Positions 27,011 to 36,989 of a stretch of DNA of 64,000 nucleotides are shown piece by piece. Position 1 is the first letter of the stretch, and every line of letters begins with the position of its first letter. The DNA is from Gemmatales bacterium (GTDB lineage Bacteria > Planctomycetota > Planctomycetia > Gemmatales > Gemmataceae), in the NCBI GenBank assembly GCA_026004675.1, contig BPJP01000002.1:186001-250000 (forward strand), in the 5' to 3' direction. The translations under genes were made by a program, and so were the position numbers. The notes beneath the pieces were generated by a model. The model was not told the DNA's origin. It did not search any database and was given only the letters and a program-made list of their open reading frames with translations.

Positions 27011-27400
27011 TTAATTGTCGTCGGGGTTGACGAGCAGAGCGCTGGGAGTGACGCCTGGTTTGATTCCGAGCCGGTCGGCTTCCTGTCTGGTGAGGGTGAT
27101 GGTTCCGGACTGCGAGCCGAAATGACTATCGGGAGCGACAGCCGTCATGTTGATGTAGCCTTTGGGCGTGTCGTCGCTTGAATATTCGGCTTCTTCGCTT
27201 CGGCTGGGAAGACTGACCGGCGTGATGCGGTGGTTCGGGGATGTGTCAGCAGCGATTTTCGAGCTATCGGGCAGACATTCATAGCAGCAAGCTGACGAAA
27301 GTGGTGCCAGGTGACGTCTTGGCGCCTGTTTGCAGCCAACGATGGCGACGGCGGTCAGCATGCCGACGCCGAGCCAAAGTCGTATTCGTGCCTTAGTCAT
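27011..27400 (-). CDS. Small putative lipoprotein of unknown function
   Basis: A 129-residue protein with GAGAAAG before the ATG and a lipoprotein signal: basic start, hydrophobic core and lipobox AIVGC (Cys about 23). The mature part is polar and has a Cys pair (SSACCYEC) shortly after the anchor. No domain is recognised. Its C-terminal 40 residues (GTITLTRQEADRLGIKPG) look compact, perhaps a small folded tail. It is a single-gene unit with its own terminator. Confidence 0.7.
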   Translation of the reverse strand: MTKARIRLWLGVGMLTAVAIVGCKQAPRRHLAPLSSACCYECLPDSSKIAADTSPNHRITPVSLPSRSEEAEYSSDDTPKGYINMTAVAPDSHFGSQSGTITLTRQEADRLGIKPGVTPSALLVNPDDN

Positions 27401-27665
27401 ATCTTTCTCACTTTCTGGAAGGAGGCGACAATTCGCCTGGGTCGTTTTGCCGTCACCCGAATGTCGCGGGCATTCGGGTAAACGGCGAGTTCTAGTCGAT
27501 TCCCAACTTCCTTGGTCTATATCGGACCAGAAAAAAACGGACTTGCGGAATGTTCAGAAAGGATCGGAAAGAATCGTTGAATTAATGCGAGCGGTTATAA
27601 CAACGAAAGCTACGGCGACGAGATAGAATAAAAAAGCGGTATCGGTTGGACGACGTCGAAAGCCA

Positions 27666-29549
27666 TCAGGACAGCGAGGTCGGTTCCGGGACGTCCAGTT
27701 CTTCCTGGCGTTTTGCTTGGGCATCCTCGAGCCCCAAACCGCCCCTCCCTTTGGAAAAGGAGATGCCTGCTTCGGCAAGCAACCAGAAGCTCATCAACAA
27801 GACCAATGCCGAAAACGTGGACAAGAACCATTGTCCTTTTGCCAAGAATCCCTCCAGGCTGTAAACCATTGCCCAGATCGTCATCGTCAGCATTACGACC
27901 ATTGGCGCCAAGGTGTAGATGACTGGTCGGTGGAGTTTGAAAAGAAACAAGCTCACCGTGACGAGGGTCAGACCGGCCAGCAACTGATTGGTCGTGCCGA
28001 AAAGAACCCACAGAGCTTTTCCGTGCGGAACCAATGCAAAGGCGGCGATGCCGATGACTGCGATCAGCGATGCCACATAGCGATTGGCCAAGGCATCGAG
28101 TTTCAGCGAGCGGAAGATCTCTTCGACGTTGAAGCGCAGCAAGCGCGTTGCAGAATCGAGCGTCGTCATGGCGAAGGCGACGATCGTGACGGCGAGAAAC
28201 GTCTGGGCCAGAGCGAGCGGTACGCCGACTTGACTCAGGAAATTGCCCCCTCCCTGAACGACGGCGGAGAGCTGCGCTCCCAGGCCGCCTCCACTGATAC
28301 CCGACCATTTGGCGTAGATGCCGTTCGCTCCCCAGGCGTCGGCGCCCAAGCCGGCGACGCACGCCATGATGACCAAAACGGCCAACGCCCCTTCCGTCAG
28401 CATGGCCCCGTAACCAATTGGCAACGCATCGGTTTCGCGGTTGAGTTGGCGAACCGTCGTTCCGCTGGATACGAGGCTGTGAAACCCGCTGATCGCACCG
28501 CAGGCGATCGTGACAAACAAGAAAGGCAGCATCGGCGGTCCGTCGGCAACAGACTGGACGGCCTGGGCATCGATGATATTGGCATCATCTCCGATGATCG
28601 CAGCGACAACCAGGCCAAGGACCATCAAGACCAGGGCGAAATAGAGTTGAAAACTGTTGATGTAATCGCGCGGCTGAAGCAACAACCACACCGGCAAAAC
28701 CGAAGCGATAAAACCGTATGCCAGCAAGACGACGATCCAGCCATATTGCGCCTTGCCGACCGCCTGCTTGATGCTGGTCGCCAACTCTCCTTGTCCCTGC
28801 CTTTCAAAATGCCTGATGGCGTCGTTGGCGCCATAAGGCGATTCTAAAGCATTCGCATCGCGGGCGGCGCCGAGGGCTTCTTTCGTTGGCGTATCGACGA
28901 ACCAATCATAGGTGGGCACCGGTTGGGCTTCCCCCCATGCGATCAGACCGGCGAATGCTGCCAGGCCGAGGAGAGTGGCGGGACCGAGACCAAACCGCAG
29001 TTTGTAAACCGCAATCCCGACACACATGGCTACGAGCATCAAACCGAAAGATGGGATGATGGCGTCGGGATTGAAGCCGACGAAGAGGGAAGAAATGGCG
29101 TTGACGAATGCGCCCATGGCGAGCGACATGAGGAAGAAGATGATGAACAAGAACAACAGCCGGGAACGTGGGCCAATCAGGTCGCGGCAGATATCGCCGA
29201 CCGATCTTCCTTTATAGCGCAAGCTGACAGTCAGCGCGCCGAGGTCGTGCACTGCCCCCATGAAGATCGAGCCGAAAACGACCCAAAGTACAGCCGGCAC
29301 CCAACCCCAAACGACGGCGACCGCCGGCCCCAGGATCGGCCCCAGTCCAGCAATCGACGCGAAGTGATGGCCGAACAACACGGGCAACCGCGTCGGCAAA
29401 TAATCGACGCCGTCTTCCATCTCGTGCGCCGGCGTTCGGCGCTGGGGGTCGAGTTGGAAAACATGCCTGGCCAAAAATCGGCCATAAAATCGATACGCCA
29501 ATAGCAAGGCGGCAAAACAGATCAGCGTCACCAGCAGGGCATTGTTCAT
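27666..29549 (-). CDS. cstA: Carbon starvation protein CstA (peptide/pyruvate transporter)
   Basis: A 627-residue membrane protein with about 16 helices. The family marks are HEMEDGVDYLPT, VLFGHHFASIAGLGPILGPA, WGWVPAVLWVVFGSIFMGAVHD and RYKGRSVGDI, then ISGFHSLVSSGTTVRQLN in the second half. GGGAGAG precedes the ATG. CstA proteins take up peptides or pyruvate when carbon is short. It follows moxR on the same strand with 108 bases between, so co-transcription is possible but not shown. Confidence 0.95.
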   Translation of the reverse strand: MNNALLVTLICFAALLLAYRFYGRFLARHVFQLDPQRRTPAHEMEDGVDYLPTRLPVLFGHHFASIAGLGPILGPAVAVVWGWVPAVLWVVFGSIFMGAVHDLGALTVSLRYKGRSVGDICRDLIGPRSRLLFLFIIFFLMSLAMGAFVNAISSLFVGFNPDAIIPSFGLMLVAMCVGIAVYKLRFGLGPATLLGLAAFAGLIAWGEAQPVPTYDWFVDTPTKEALGAARDANALESPYGANDAIRHFERQGQGELATSIKQAVGKAQYGWIVVLLAYGFIASVLPVWLLLQPRDYINSFQLYFALVLMVLGLVVAAIIGDDANIIDAQAVQSVADGPPMLPFLFVTIACGAISGFHSLVSSGTTVRQLNRETDALPIGYGAMLTEGALAVLVIMACVAGLGADAWGANGIYAKWSGISGGGLGAQLSAVVQGGGNFLSQVGVPLALAQTFLAVTIVAFAMTTLDSATRLLRFNVEEIFRSLKLDALANRYVASLIAVIGIAAFALVPHGKALWVLFGTTNQLLAGLTLVTVSLFLFKLHRPVIYTLAPMVVMLTMTIWAMVYSLEGFLAKGQWFLSTFSALVLLMSFWLLAEAGISFSKGRGGLGLEDAQAKRQEELDVPEPTSLS

Positions 29550-29657
29550 GCACGACTCTCCCAGCGAATCCCGTTGCTATCAGCTCTTCTTGGCGACATT
29601 GGGCTTTTGCGAGAGACCCAAAATCTCTACTGCTATGAAAGACCCATCATTGCAATC

Positions 29658-30887
29658 CTACCCCCCTTCCCGCGACCAGGCAGCGTCCTGCCAGGTGGCT
29701 TCGTTCGGATCGCGCGGAATCAAATCGATCAGCCGGCGGACGATGTCATCCGGCTTGATCCCTTCGGCTTCGGCGTTGAAGTTGGTGATGATGCGGTGCC
29801 GCAAGACCGGCAAGGCAACAGCACGCACATCTTCACAAGAAACAAAATAGCGGCCATGCAAGACGGCCCGCGCTTTGGCGCCGAGGATCAAATACTGCGA
29901 AGCCCTGGGGCCGGCTCCCCAGGTGACGTAATCGCGGATGAAATCCGGCACTTCCTCTTTGTTCTTGTCCTTCCTCGTCAGCCGAGTGAACTTCATCGCG
30001 TAGCGAATCACATAAGGCGCTACCGGTACTTTGCGAACGATATCCTGCATTTCCAAGATGTCGGTCGCCGACAGCACCCGATTGATTTGTGGTGCGTGCG
30101 TCGACGTCGTCATCTCGACAATTCTGAACTCCTCCTCTTCCTCAGGATAATCGACGAGGATGTTGAACATAAAGCGGTCCTGCTGGGCTTCAGGCAGGGG
30201 ATAGGTTCCCTCTTGTTCGATCGGGTTTTGCGTTGCCAGAACGAAAAAAGGCTCCGGCAACCGATGTTTGGTGCCGCCGACGGTGACCTGGTGTTCCTGC
30301 ATCGCTTCCAGGAGGGCGGCTTGCGTCTTCGGTGGCGTTCGGTTCACTTCATCCGCGAGGATCACGTTGGAAAAGAGGGGGCCGTGCAAAAACTTGAAAG
30401 CACGCTGCCCCGTCGCTTTGTCTTCCTGGATCACTTCTGTTCCAGTGATGTCGGAGGGCATCAAGTCGGGGGTGAATTGGATTCGGCTAAAACTGAGGTT
30501 GAGAGCATCGGCGAGCGTGCGAATAATCAGGGTCTTGGCCAGACCCGGCACGCCGACGAGCAAGGCGTGGCCGCGAGCGAAGATGGAAATCAACAACTCC
30601 TCGATCACTTTCTCCTGGCCAACGATGATCTTGTTGAGTTCGTGAAGGATTGCCCGATAGCCCTGGTTCAGCCTTTCAACAGCAGAGAAATCCCCTTCGA
30701 TGCGCGGCCAGCGTTCGCGCTCGACAGCCGACGGTTCTTGTTCGATGTCGATCGGTTCGCCGACGGGAATCGCCGCAGACTCGAGATCGTCATCTGCCGA
30801 CAGCCAGTTGCCGCAGCCGCAAAGCGTCCTGCCCCCCGCCGGCACATCGATGACCAAACCACATCGACCACATTCCACTGCTGGCAT
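29658..30887 (-). CDS. MoxR-family AAA+ ATPase with N-terminal zinc ribbon
   Basis: A 409-residue protein. The start at 30887 is chosen for GGAAGAAATC just upstream. The first 30 residues carry Cys pairs ([11 protein letters not shown] and TLCGCG), a possible zinc ribbon not usual in MoxR. The AAA+ core has [20 protein letters not shown], Walker A GVPGLAKT, Walker [16 protein letters not shown] and sensor [19 protein letters not shown]. MoxR ATPases usually pair with DUF58 and von Willebrand factor proteins to insert metals or assemble complexes; no such partner is next to it here. Its neighbour is cstA. Confidence 0.93.
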   Translation of the reverse strand: MPAVECGRCGLVIDVPAGGRTLCGCGNWLSADDDLESAAIPVGEPIDIEQEPSAVERERWPRIEGDFSAVERLNQGYRAILHELNKIIVGQEKVIEELLISIFARGHALLVGVPGLAKTLIIRTLADALNLSFSRIQFTPDLMPSDITGTEVIQEDKATGQRAFKFLHGPLFSNVILADEVNRTPPKTQAALLEAMQEHQVTVGGTKHRLPEPFFVLATQNPIEQEGTYPLPEAQQDRFMFNILVDYPEEEEEFRIVEMTTSTHAPQINRVLSATDILEMQDIVRKVPVAPYVIRYAMKFTRLTRKDKNKEEVPDFIRDYVTWGAGPRASQYLILGAKARAVLHGRYFVSCEDVRAVALPVLRHRIITNFNAEAEGIKPDDIVRRLIDLIPRDPNEATWQDAAWSREGG

Positions 30888-31265
30888 GATTTCTTCCTTC
30901 TGAGTCGTTGGCCCAACTTTGCAGACGGCGGCATGCCAAATGGTGCAGGCTCTTTCTCCCGCTGGAACGCCGACATCCATCATCATATCACTGGAACTGC
31001 CAACCGGTCATCAGGCAAAAGTGCGAAGAGCCACGATGCGTTGCGGCTTCGCCAGGCAGCGGTGTGGAAATCCTTCCCGTTCCGCATGAGCCGGCCGATC
31101 CGCGGGCGGACCGGGCCCGGCCGAATAACCAGAAGCGGGCGGTCTTGTTCGCTAGAGACAGCCAGCGTATACTGCTCCGGCTTGTCAATCGGCCAACGCT
31201 GACGGATTCTCCTTTCTTCGCAATCGCTTCTTTTGGCCGGGTCATCGCCTGAAGGAACGAGACGC
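30888..31265. other. Divergent intergenic region between moxR and the ResB gene
   Basis: These 378 bases hold no convincing gene. They should contain promoters for both directions. For the plus strand, TTGTTC (31145-31150) and TATACT (31168-31173) with a 17-base spacer are a reasonable promoter for resB. No minus-strand promoter could be picked with confidence. No known RNA motif was seen. Confidence 0.5.
31145..31173 (+). promoter_or_regulatory. Candidate promoter of the resB-resC pair
   Basis: TTGTTC and TATACT are spaced by 17 bases, about 90 bases before the resB ATG at 31266. The -10 box is strong and the -35 box fair. It is the best match in the intergenic region. Confidence 0.45.
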
Positions 31266-33461
31266 ATGACGCCGCAGACGATTACGCCGCCGACTTCGCT
31301 GCCTCCTCATGGCCATGAGGCCCGACCGCGGCAATGTCCGACGGAGCCTTCGCTTTTCCGCCGAATCTTTCGCTTGTTGGCTTCCCTCCACTTGGCGATT
31401 TTCTTGCTTGCCTGGTTCGCCTGGTGTTTGGCAGCAGCGACGTTTCTCGAATCCGCCTATAGCGCCGAAATCAGTCGCGAGTTGATCTACCACTCATGGT
31501 GGTTTGCCTTTTTGCTTTGTTGCCTCGCTGCCAACGTTTTGTGTGCGGCTCTGAAGAAGTTCCCCTGGAAAAAGCACCAAATCGGTTTTCTCGTCACACA
31601 CGCCGGGCTTCTCGTCATCTTGTTCGGCGGCTTGTTGACCACCCTCTCCGGTCAAGAAGGGCAGATGGTTCTCATCGACACGGAGAATAGACAGATTCAC
31701 CAGTTTTACGGCATGAGCAACACCAGCGACACGCTCCTCGTCGATCGGCTGCACGAGATTCAAGTCGTGCGCGTGCCGAGTGAAAAAAAGAGCCAGATCA
31801 ATCAGGCGATCCGGGCTGTCGCGCAAGGAGGCGAAAACGAGGAACCAGGCCAGGAAGTCGGCGGCGAAACCTGGTCGGTGACTTTCAGTCCCGGCTCGCT
31901 TACCTGGTACGGCGACGAACGTGTCAAGGTGGAGTACCCGGCCATGTTACGATGTCTGCAAAAGCTGGCGTCGCCGTTTCCGGGTATCAGCAAAAAATTG
32001 TCGGACGACCTGTCTCTGGCTGTGACCAACTACCATCCTTACACGGAATACTGGCCGTTTGCGCAAGCGACAGAAGGCGGCTCGCCCGCACTCAAAATCA
32101 GGCTGTCGACCCCGATTCTTCCCGAACCAGTCGAACGCTGGGTAAGCACCAGTCCGACGTTTTCACACGATCCATTGCCCCTCGGCTTGGAATTCATGCA
32201 AATCGGCGATCCCAAACTGGTCAGGGAATTTCGCCAACCACCACCTCCCCATGAAATGGGAGCCATGGGACAACTGGTTCTCTACTTTCCCAATGAAGAA
32301 AAACCTGTTCGGTTGCCAATCGGAAAAGAGCAATTCCACAAACCGATCCTCTTGCCCGGCTCGCTGATGACGATCCGGCTCACGGGTTTCGGCGAGTTCA
32401 GCGATTTGGCGGGCTGGACAAAGCCGGCGAAGATGTCGACGCTACCGAAGGGCGATCCAGCGCAAGCAGCCCAACTTGTAAAGCTTCCCAGTTTTCCCAC
32501 TTTGCGCTTTGAATTGTCCGGATTGGGAGGAAAGACGGAGCATTTGGTTTGCGCTCGTCTGCCTCAACTAGCTGCCGACCGGTTCATTTCCGGCAACAAA
32601 AACCAGCTACCCGCTGCTCGCGTTTCCGCGTGGTATCACTATCCCGATTTCCGCTTTGGCAATGAGAATCTCATGGGAAGCCTGCAGATTCTCCATTCCC
32701 CCGACGACTCGTTCTACTATCGCGTTTTTGGCAAGGACGGACTGATGCAGCCTGGAACAAGGCTCGATGTCCATCAACGAAACAAGCCGATCAAGCTCCC
32801 CTGGAAGCGGATGGACATGAGTTTCGAAATCGCTGCCTGCCTCGACCGGGCCGTCCGAGCGAATAGTTTCGTCCCGAAGTATTTGCGCCCGGGTACTGAC
32901 GGATCGACACAAGGGCTCCAACCGGCGATACGCTGCCGATTGACCGAAGGCAAACATTCGGCCGACTTCTGGCTTCGGTTGTCGAGAAAGCCAGTCCATA
33001 TCCGACTGGGCGACAACGACTATCTCGTGCGCTACACGTTCATGAAACAAAAGGCAGGTTTCCAACTTCAGCTGAAAGAGGCTCGCCGAACCACCGATCC
33101 CGGCACCGATCGCCCGGCAACTTTTGAAAGCGATGTCGTCTTGACGCCAACGACTTCCGCAGGCGCCGAACAGAGAATCGCTTCTCGAATCGCCATGAAC
33201 CAGCCGTTGTGTTTTGGCAATTACAAAATCTACCAGACATCTTATCGCCCGCTGCGTGCTCCGGATGGCCAGCAGCTCCTGCTCGACGCGAATGGCAAAC
33301 TGGTCAGCCTGTCGGGTCTGACGGTGGCATACGATCCTGGGTTATATTTCAAGTATGCAGGATCGCTGTTATTGGTTTTGGGCATCGCGACGATGTTTTA
33401 CATGAAAGCCTACTTCTTCCGCCGACTTTCTGAAAAAAAAGCACCGGCGTCGCCTCCATGA
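31266..33461 (+). CDS. resB: Cytochrome c biogenesis protein ResB/Ccs1 family
   Basis: A 731-residue protein started at the ATG at 31266. After a proline-rich cytoplasmic leader, the first helix is LHLAIFLLAWFAWCLAAATFLES, characteristic of ResB, then WWFAFLLCCLAANVLCAAL and a third helix LVTHAGLLVILFGGLLTTL. A large soluble domain of about 530 residues faces the outside, and a last helix closes the protein (SLLLVLGIATMFYM). In system II, ResB and ResC carry haem across the membrane and ligate it to apocytochrome c. The resC gene follows directly. The pair serves the cytochrome c-type domains found in this window (PSD1 and WD40 proteins) and elsewhere. Confidence 0.88.
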   Translation: MTPQTITPPTSLPPHGHEARPRQCPTEPSLFRRIFRLLASLHLAIFLLAWFAWCLAAATFLESAYSAEISRELIYHSWWFAFLLCCLAANVLCAALKKFPWKKHQIGFLVTHAGLLVILFGGLLTTLSGQEGQMVLIDTENRQIHQFYGMSNTSDTLLVDRLHEIQVVRVPSEKKSQINQAIRAVAQGGENEEPGQEVGGETWSVTFSPGSLTWYGDERVKVEYPAMLRCLQKLASPFPGISKKLSDDLSLAVTNYHPYTEYWPFAQATEGGSPALKIRLSTPILPEPVERWVSTSPTFSHDPLPLGLEFMQIGDPKLVREFRQPPPPHEMGAMGQLVLYFPNEEKPVRLPIGKEQFHKPILLPGSLMTIRLTGFGEFSDLAGWTKPAKMSTLPKGDPAQAAQLVKLPSFPTLRFELSGLGGKTEHLVCARLPQLAADRFISGNKNQLPAARVSAWYHYPDFRFGNENLMGSLQILHSPDDSFYYRVFGKDGLMQPGTRLDVHQRNKPIKLPWKRMDMSFEIAACLDRAVRANSFVPKYLRPGTDGSTQGLQPAIRCRLTEGKHSADFWLRLSRKPVHIRLGDNDYLVRYTFMKQKAGFQLQLKEARRTTDPGTDRPATFESDVVLTPTTSAGAEQRIASRIAMNQPLCFGNYKIYQTSYRPLRAPDGQQLLLDANGKLVSLSGLTVAYDPGLYFKYAGSLLLVLGIATMFYMKAYFFRRLSEKKAPASPP

Positions 33462-33522
33462 ACCACAAAAGTGAAGATCGTCCTCGAATTCAGGCGAGAT
33501 GAGGAACGCTCAGGGAGAAAGC

Positions 33523-35499
33523 ATGGAAGCACACTTGACTACCGATCCGAGCGACCAGCTCGAACACAGTAACGCAAGCCACGAAGAAGTGAATTACTTG
33601 TACCCGCCTCCCAAGCGGTTCTTGTTGTCGTTTTGGTGCCTGGCTGGAGTCGCTGTCGTTCTGACCGCAGCGATCGTCATCCAGGGAATGCATCTGATAA
33701 CGAGCGGCACTTCGGCGGCGCCGACACCGAAGCAGCCGATCCACCTCCCCTATGAATCAAGTCCGGCCTGGGAAACGATCCGCTCGTGGGTGGTGCAAGA
33801 CGACGGCCGAAACAAACCATTTGACACCTTCGCTCGAGAGGCGGTTCGAACCATTACCGGTGTCGAAAAATTCGGCGGCCACGATCCGGTAGCGGTCGTC
33901 GTCTCCTGGATGATCCCGCACGAGTCGACCAACTGGAACGAACATCCTTTCATTCTGTGCGATTATCGACCGTTACGGGAACGGATTTACCAGGACTACT
34001 GGGGTGACGGAAGAGAGCTGAGCGACTCCGACCGGCTCGGCAAACACATCGAGCCAACGGTGTTAAGGCGATCGCAGGCCTTGAAATCAATCGTGGCCGG
34101 CGCCAGGGCGAAGAAACGGCGCGATGAGAAAGCCGTCTTATCGCTTTTAGAGAAGAAAGCCAAAGAAGTCCAACAGCGATTCGACTTGTATGAACGCATC
34201 GCCGCCGGCAATGGTTTCGGCATGGCGGCTTTGGACAAGTACGGCCGATGCTGGTTTACTTTGCAGGACGTTCGCGACTTTCTTCAACGTCCGGCGACAT
34301 GGGAACGGACACTGCAGGCTCGCCGGATTGAAACTCCGCATCGCTATCTCGGCAAAGCGCCGCAGCCACGTCCCAGCGAGGCCCTCGAGGTGATCTGGCA
34401 AGCCTACGAGCGTTTCGTCCGCGCTTATCAAGAAGGTCCGGAAGCCCGCTTTGTGAACGAGGTCGATGCTTTTCTCGCTGCCGTCACGCAAGCCAGCCAG
34501 TCTCTCGCCGACTACCCGGCGGTGACGACGACGGCACGCGAGTTGGCCTACAACCGTCTCAACCCGTTTCGGCAAGCATGGCTGGCAGGGTTGTTTGCCG
34601 CCGTCCTCTTTGCGGCGAGTCTAGCGCTGAATGGAAGCAAACGGTTGCTTTGCCGACTTCTTTATCTTGGCGGTTTTTCGTGCTACCTGGCTGTCCTTGG
34701 TTGGGCCGGGTACGGGTTCTTTTGCCGGGTGACCATTTCCGGCCGGCCTCCCGTCAGCAACATGTATGAGTCGATCATTTGGGTCGCTTTCATGACGGCG
34801 GTGTTTGGTCTGGTGTTCGAATTGATCTATCGCCAGGGGGTGATCGGTCTGGCCGGTGCTGTGGTGGCCGTCCTTGGATTTGTACTTGCCGATCAGATGC
34901 CGATGGTCTTCAACCCGACCATCCAGCCGCTTCAGGCCGTGCTACGCAGCAATTATTGGCTTGTCGTTCACGTGTTGACGATCGTTTCGAGTTATGCCGC
35001 TTTCGCCTTGGCGTGGGGACTGGGCAACGCCAACCTGGGCTTGATCCTGTTTACGCCAGGCAGACGAGACCAGATCAAGATGCTGTCGCGCTTTTGCTAT
35101 CGCTGCATCCAAGTCGGCGTATTGTTGCTGGCGGCGGGTACCCTTCTCGGAGGCTTTTGGGCAGCGGAATCGTGGGGACGGTTCTGGGGTTGGGACCCGA
35201 AGGAAGTCTGGGCGTTGATCGCCTTGCTCTGCTATGTCATTCCGCTGCACGCCCGATACGTCGGATGGGTCAAGGACTTCGGCCTTGCCGTCTGCTCGGT
35301 GGTTTGTTTTGCCTCCGTGATGATGGCGTGGTATGGTGTAAACTTCATTCTCGGTGCGGGATTGCACAGCTACGGCTTTGGCGGCGGCAACGATGCCTGG
35401 GTATACTGGGCAGGCATGGTCAATATCAACCTCGTTGTTCTGGCGGCCATGCGCTACCAGTATACGCGTCAGGCCGAAGTGTTTCATACCACTGGTTGA
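33523..35499 (+). CDS. resC: Cytochrome c biogenesis protein CcsA/ResC family
   Basis: A 658-residue protein. The ATG at 33523 is preferred because GGGAGAAAG stands just before it; an ATG at 33499 is in frame. One helix (about 35-55) is followed by a soluble domain of roughly 280 residues, with KPFDTFAREAVRTITG as in fused CcsBA proteins. The multi-helix CcsA domain then has the haem-handling WWD-type motif SWGRFWGWDPKEVWALIALLCY. Conserved His residues include VVHVLTIVSSY and IPLHARYVGW. It forms the haem channel with ResB. The extra soluble domain makes it far longer than the 300-400 residues of classical CcsA. Confidence 0.92.
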   Translation: MEAHLTTDPSDQLEHSNASHEEVNYLYPPPKRFLLSFWCLAGVAVVLTAAIVIQGMHLITSGTSAAPTPKQPIHLPYESSPAWETIRSWVVQDDGRNKPFDTFAREAVRTITGVEKFGGHDPVAVVVSWMIPHESTNWNEHPFILCDYRPLRERIYQDYWGDGRELSDSDRLGKHIEPTVLRRSQALKSIVAGARAKKRRDEKAVLSLLEKKAKEVQQRFDLYERIAAGNGFGMAALDKYGRCWFTLQDVRDFLQRPATWERTLQARRIETPHRYLGKAPQPRPSEALEVIWQAYERFVRAYQEGPEARFVNEVDAFLAAVTQASQSLADYPAVTTTARELAYNRLNPFRQAWLAGLFAAVLFAASLALNGSKRLLCRLLYLGGFSCYLAVLGWAGYGFFCRVTISGRPPVSNMYESIIWVAFMTAVFGLVFELIYRQGVIGLAGAVVAVLGFVLADQMPMVFNPTIQPLQAVLRSNYWLVVHVLTIVSSYAAFALAWGLGNANLGLILFTPGRRDQIKMLSRFCYRCIQVGVLLLAAGTLLGGFWAAESWGRFWGWDPKEVWALIALLCYVIPLHARYVGWVKDFGLAVCSVVCFASVMMAWYGVNFILGAGLHSYGFGGGNDAWVYWAGMVNINLVVLAAMRYQYTRQAEVFHTTG

Positions 35500-35544
35500 G
35501 CGATTGCAATCCGCGAGCGTATCCATCTGTGTTGAGGCAGCACC

Positions 35545-36084
35545 ATGACTCCTGATTTGAAGACCCTCACCAACTTTCTCGTCTCGCTCGGAGTCGACAA
35601 AATCGCCCACACGAAAAAGACCTATCTCGCCCACGTCATCGGTGTTTACCGCGATCTCGAAGCCCGCGGCTTCGACCGGGATGTCTGCCTGGCCGGGATG
35701 TTCCATTCCATCTACGGCACGGAAATGTTCCAACGTTTCAAGCTCCCCTTGGATCGGCGGCAGGAGATTCGCGATCTCATCGGTGAACGCGCCGAACGGA
35801 TCGCCTATTACAATTGCGTGATGGACCGGGGCAGTTTTTATGAAGCCGCCAAGAGCGATGGTGAAGCGTATACCATCGTCGATCGGCTCACTCGACAACC
35901 CATCACAATGAACCGGCAGGATTTCGATGATTTGTGCCGGGTGCATTTCTACGATTGGATGGAGCAAGTGGCTCGTTCGGGAATGTGGGACTATCAGCGG
36001 GACTCGTTTCGCCGATTGGCCCATCGGCTCGGCAGCCAGGCCATAGCTGACTTCGAGCAAGTCTTCGCGAACGCGCCTGCGTGA
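35545..36084 (+). CDS. HD-like domain protein (DUF6817 type)
   Basis: A 179-residue protein with GAGG 7 bases before the ATG. The N-terminal half has His/Asp residues spaced like a degenerate HD fold (DKIAHTKKTYLAHVIGVYRD and AGMFHSIYGTEMF), which matches the DUF6817 family. Possible metal ligands are His 22, His 29 and His 53. HD folds often hydrolyse phosphates, but no activity is known for this family. It lies 45 bases after resC and 53 before the DUF488 gene. Confidence 0.7.
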   Translation: MTPDLKTLTNFLVSLGVDKIAHTKKTYLAHVIGVYRDLEARGFDRDVCLAGMFHSIYGTEMFQRFKLPLDRRQEIRDLIGERAERIAYYNCVMDRGSFYEAAKSDGEAYTIVDRLTRQPITMNRQDFDDLCRVHFYDWMEQVARSGMWDYQRDSFRRLAHRLGSQAIADFEQVFANAPA

Positions 36085-36137
36085 CGCTTGCGGTTTCGTT
36101 CCCGGTTCGGCCTCCGCAGAGGTAGCCCAGGAAACAT

Positions 36138-36683
36138 TTGATGCCCACCATCACCGTCTTTACCATCGGCCACTCCAACCACTCGATTGACCGGTTCATC
36201 GCTTTGTTGAAGCAACACCGGATCGAGGCGCTGGTCGATGTCCGGCGGTATCCGGCGTCGCGGAGGTTGCCTCATTTCAACCGGCCCCATTTGGCGAAGG
36301 TCCTCGCGGAACACGGCATCGAATACCATTGGCTCCAATCGCTCGGAGGCCAGCGCCAGAAAGGTCTGCCCGACAGCCCGAATCTGGGTATCAAGGAAGG
36401 AGCATTTCGCAATTACGCCGACCACATGCTGAGCGACGAGTTCCGCAATGGGGTGGATCGCTTGCTGCAAATAGGCGACACCACGCGGACTGCAATGATG
36501 TGTGCCGAAAGCTCGTTTCGCCAGTGCCACCGAAAGCTGCTCAGCGACTTCCTTTTGGCAAACGGCGTTACGGTTCAGCACATTCTGGCCAGCGGAGATC
36601 TCGAGCCGCACCAACTGAGTGAAGGGGCAAAAGCCGCCAGCGGCAACGTCACCTACCCGGCGTCGCTACCGCTTTTCGAATGA
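36138..36683 (+). CDS. DUF488 family protein
   Basis: A 181-residue protein with the DUF488 pattern: FTIGHSNHSIDRFIALL at the N-terminus, ALVDVRRYPASRRLPHFN, then YHWLQSLGGQR and the C-terminal MMCAESSFRQCHRKLLSDFL. The conserved Cys and His in the last segment suggest metal or redox chemistry; the function of DUF488 is not established. It is cytoplasmic and ends just before a repeat-rich intergenic region. Confidence 0.9.
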   Translation: MMPTITVFTIGHSNHSIDRFIALLKQHRIEALVDVRRYPASRRLPHFNRPHLAKVLAEHGIEYHWLQSLGGQRQKGLPDSPNLGIKEGAFRNYADHMLSDEFRNGVDRLLQIGDTTRTAMMCAESSFRQCHRKLLSDFLLANGVTVQHILASGDLEPHQLSEGAKAASGNVTYPASLPLFE

Positions 36684-36828
36684 TGGGATATAAGCGACAG
36701 TCGCAAGCCGGTCTGGAATGCCTGTGTTGGCAAGGACAGAGCCGGTGTCTCTTGAGGCGTATGGGTGCGTGCGGGGGCGCGATGGTGATTCTCCAGGAGA
36801 TTCTTAACTGTTTTGTGGTGTTTATCTC

Positions 36829-36983
36829 CACCGTCAACTGACGGTGATGACGGTGATTCTGCGAGGAACTGCCGTCATCATACGGTGGTTTCGGCGAGGA
36901 TCGCTGCGTCAGCGCGACGAGAGAGACCGTCAACTGACGGTCATCGCTGGGCGAAGAAGGGGAACCGTCATCAAACGGTGGTT
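36829..36983. repeat. Four short alternating palindromic repeats
   Basis: The 306 bases between the DUF488 and radical SAM genes contain no gene. They hold four related inverted repeats about 45 bases apart: ACCGTCAACTGACGGT at 36829-36845, CCGTCATCATACGG at 36872-36885, ACCGTCAACTGACGGT again at 36926-36942, and ACCGTCATCAAACGGT at 36964-36979. Type A (CAACTG centre) and type B (CATCA centre, followed by GGTT) alternate. Each could fold into a small hairpin at the end of two convergent genes. Confidence 0.65.
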
Positions 36984-36989
36984 AGGCGG

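Noticed and set aside
29574..31202. Open frame of about 540 codons on the plus strand, opposite moxR
   Set aside because: It is antisense to a clear MoxR gene, has no recognisable domain and its composition reflects the codon use of the other strand.
36829..36983. The palindromic repeats as a CRISPR array
   Set aside because: Repeats are only 14-16 bases, of two kinds, with spacers that are not of uniform length, and no cas gene is near.
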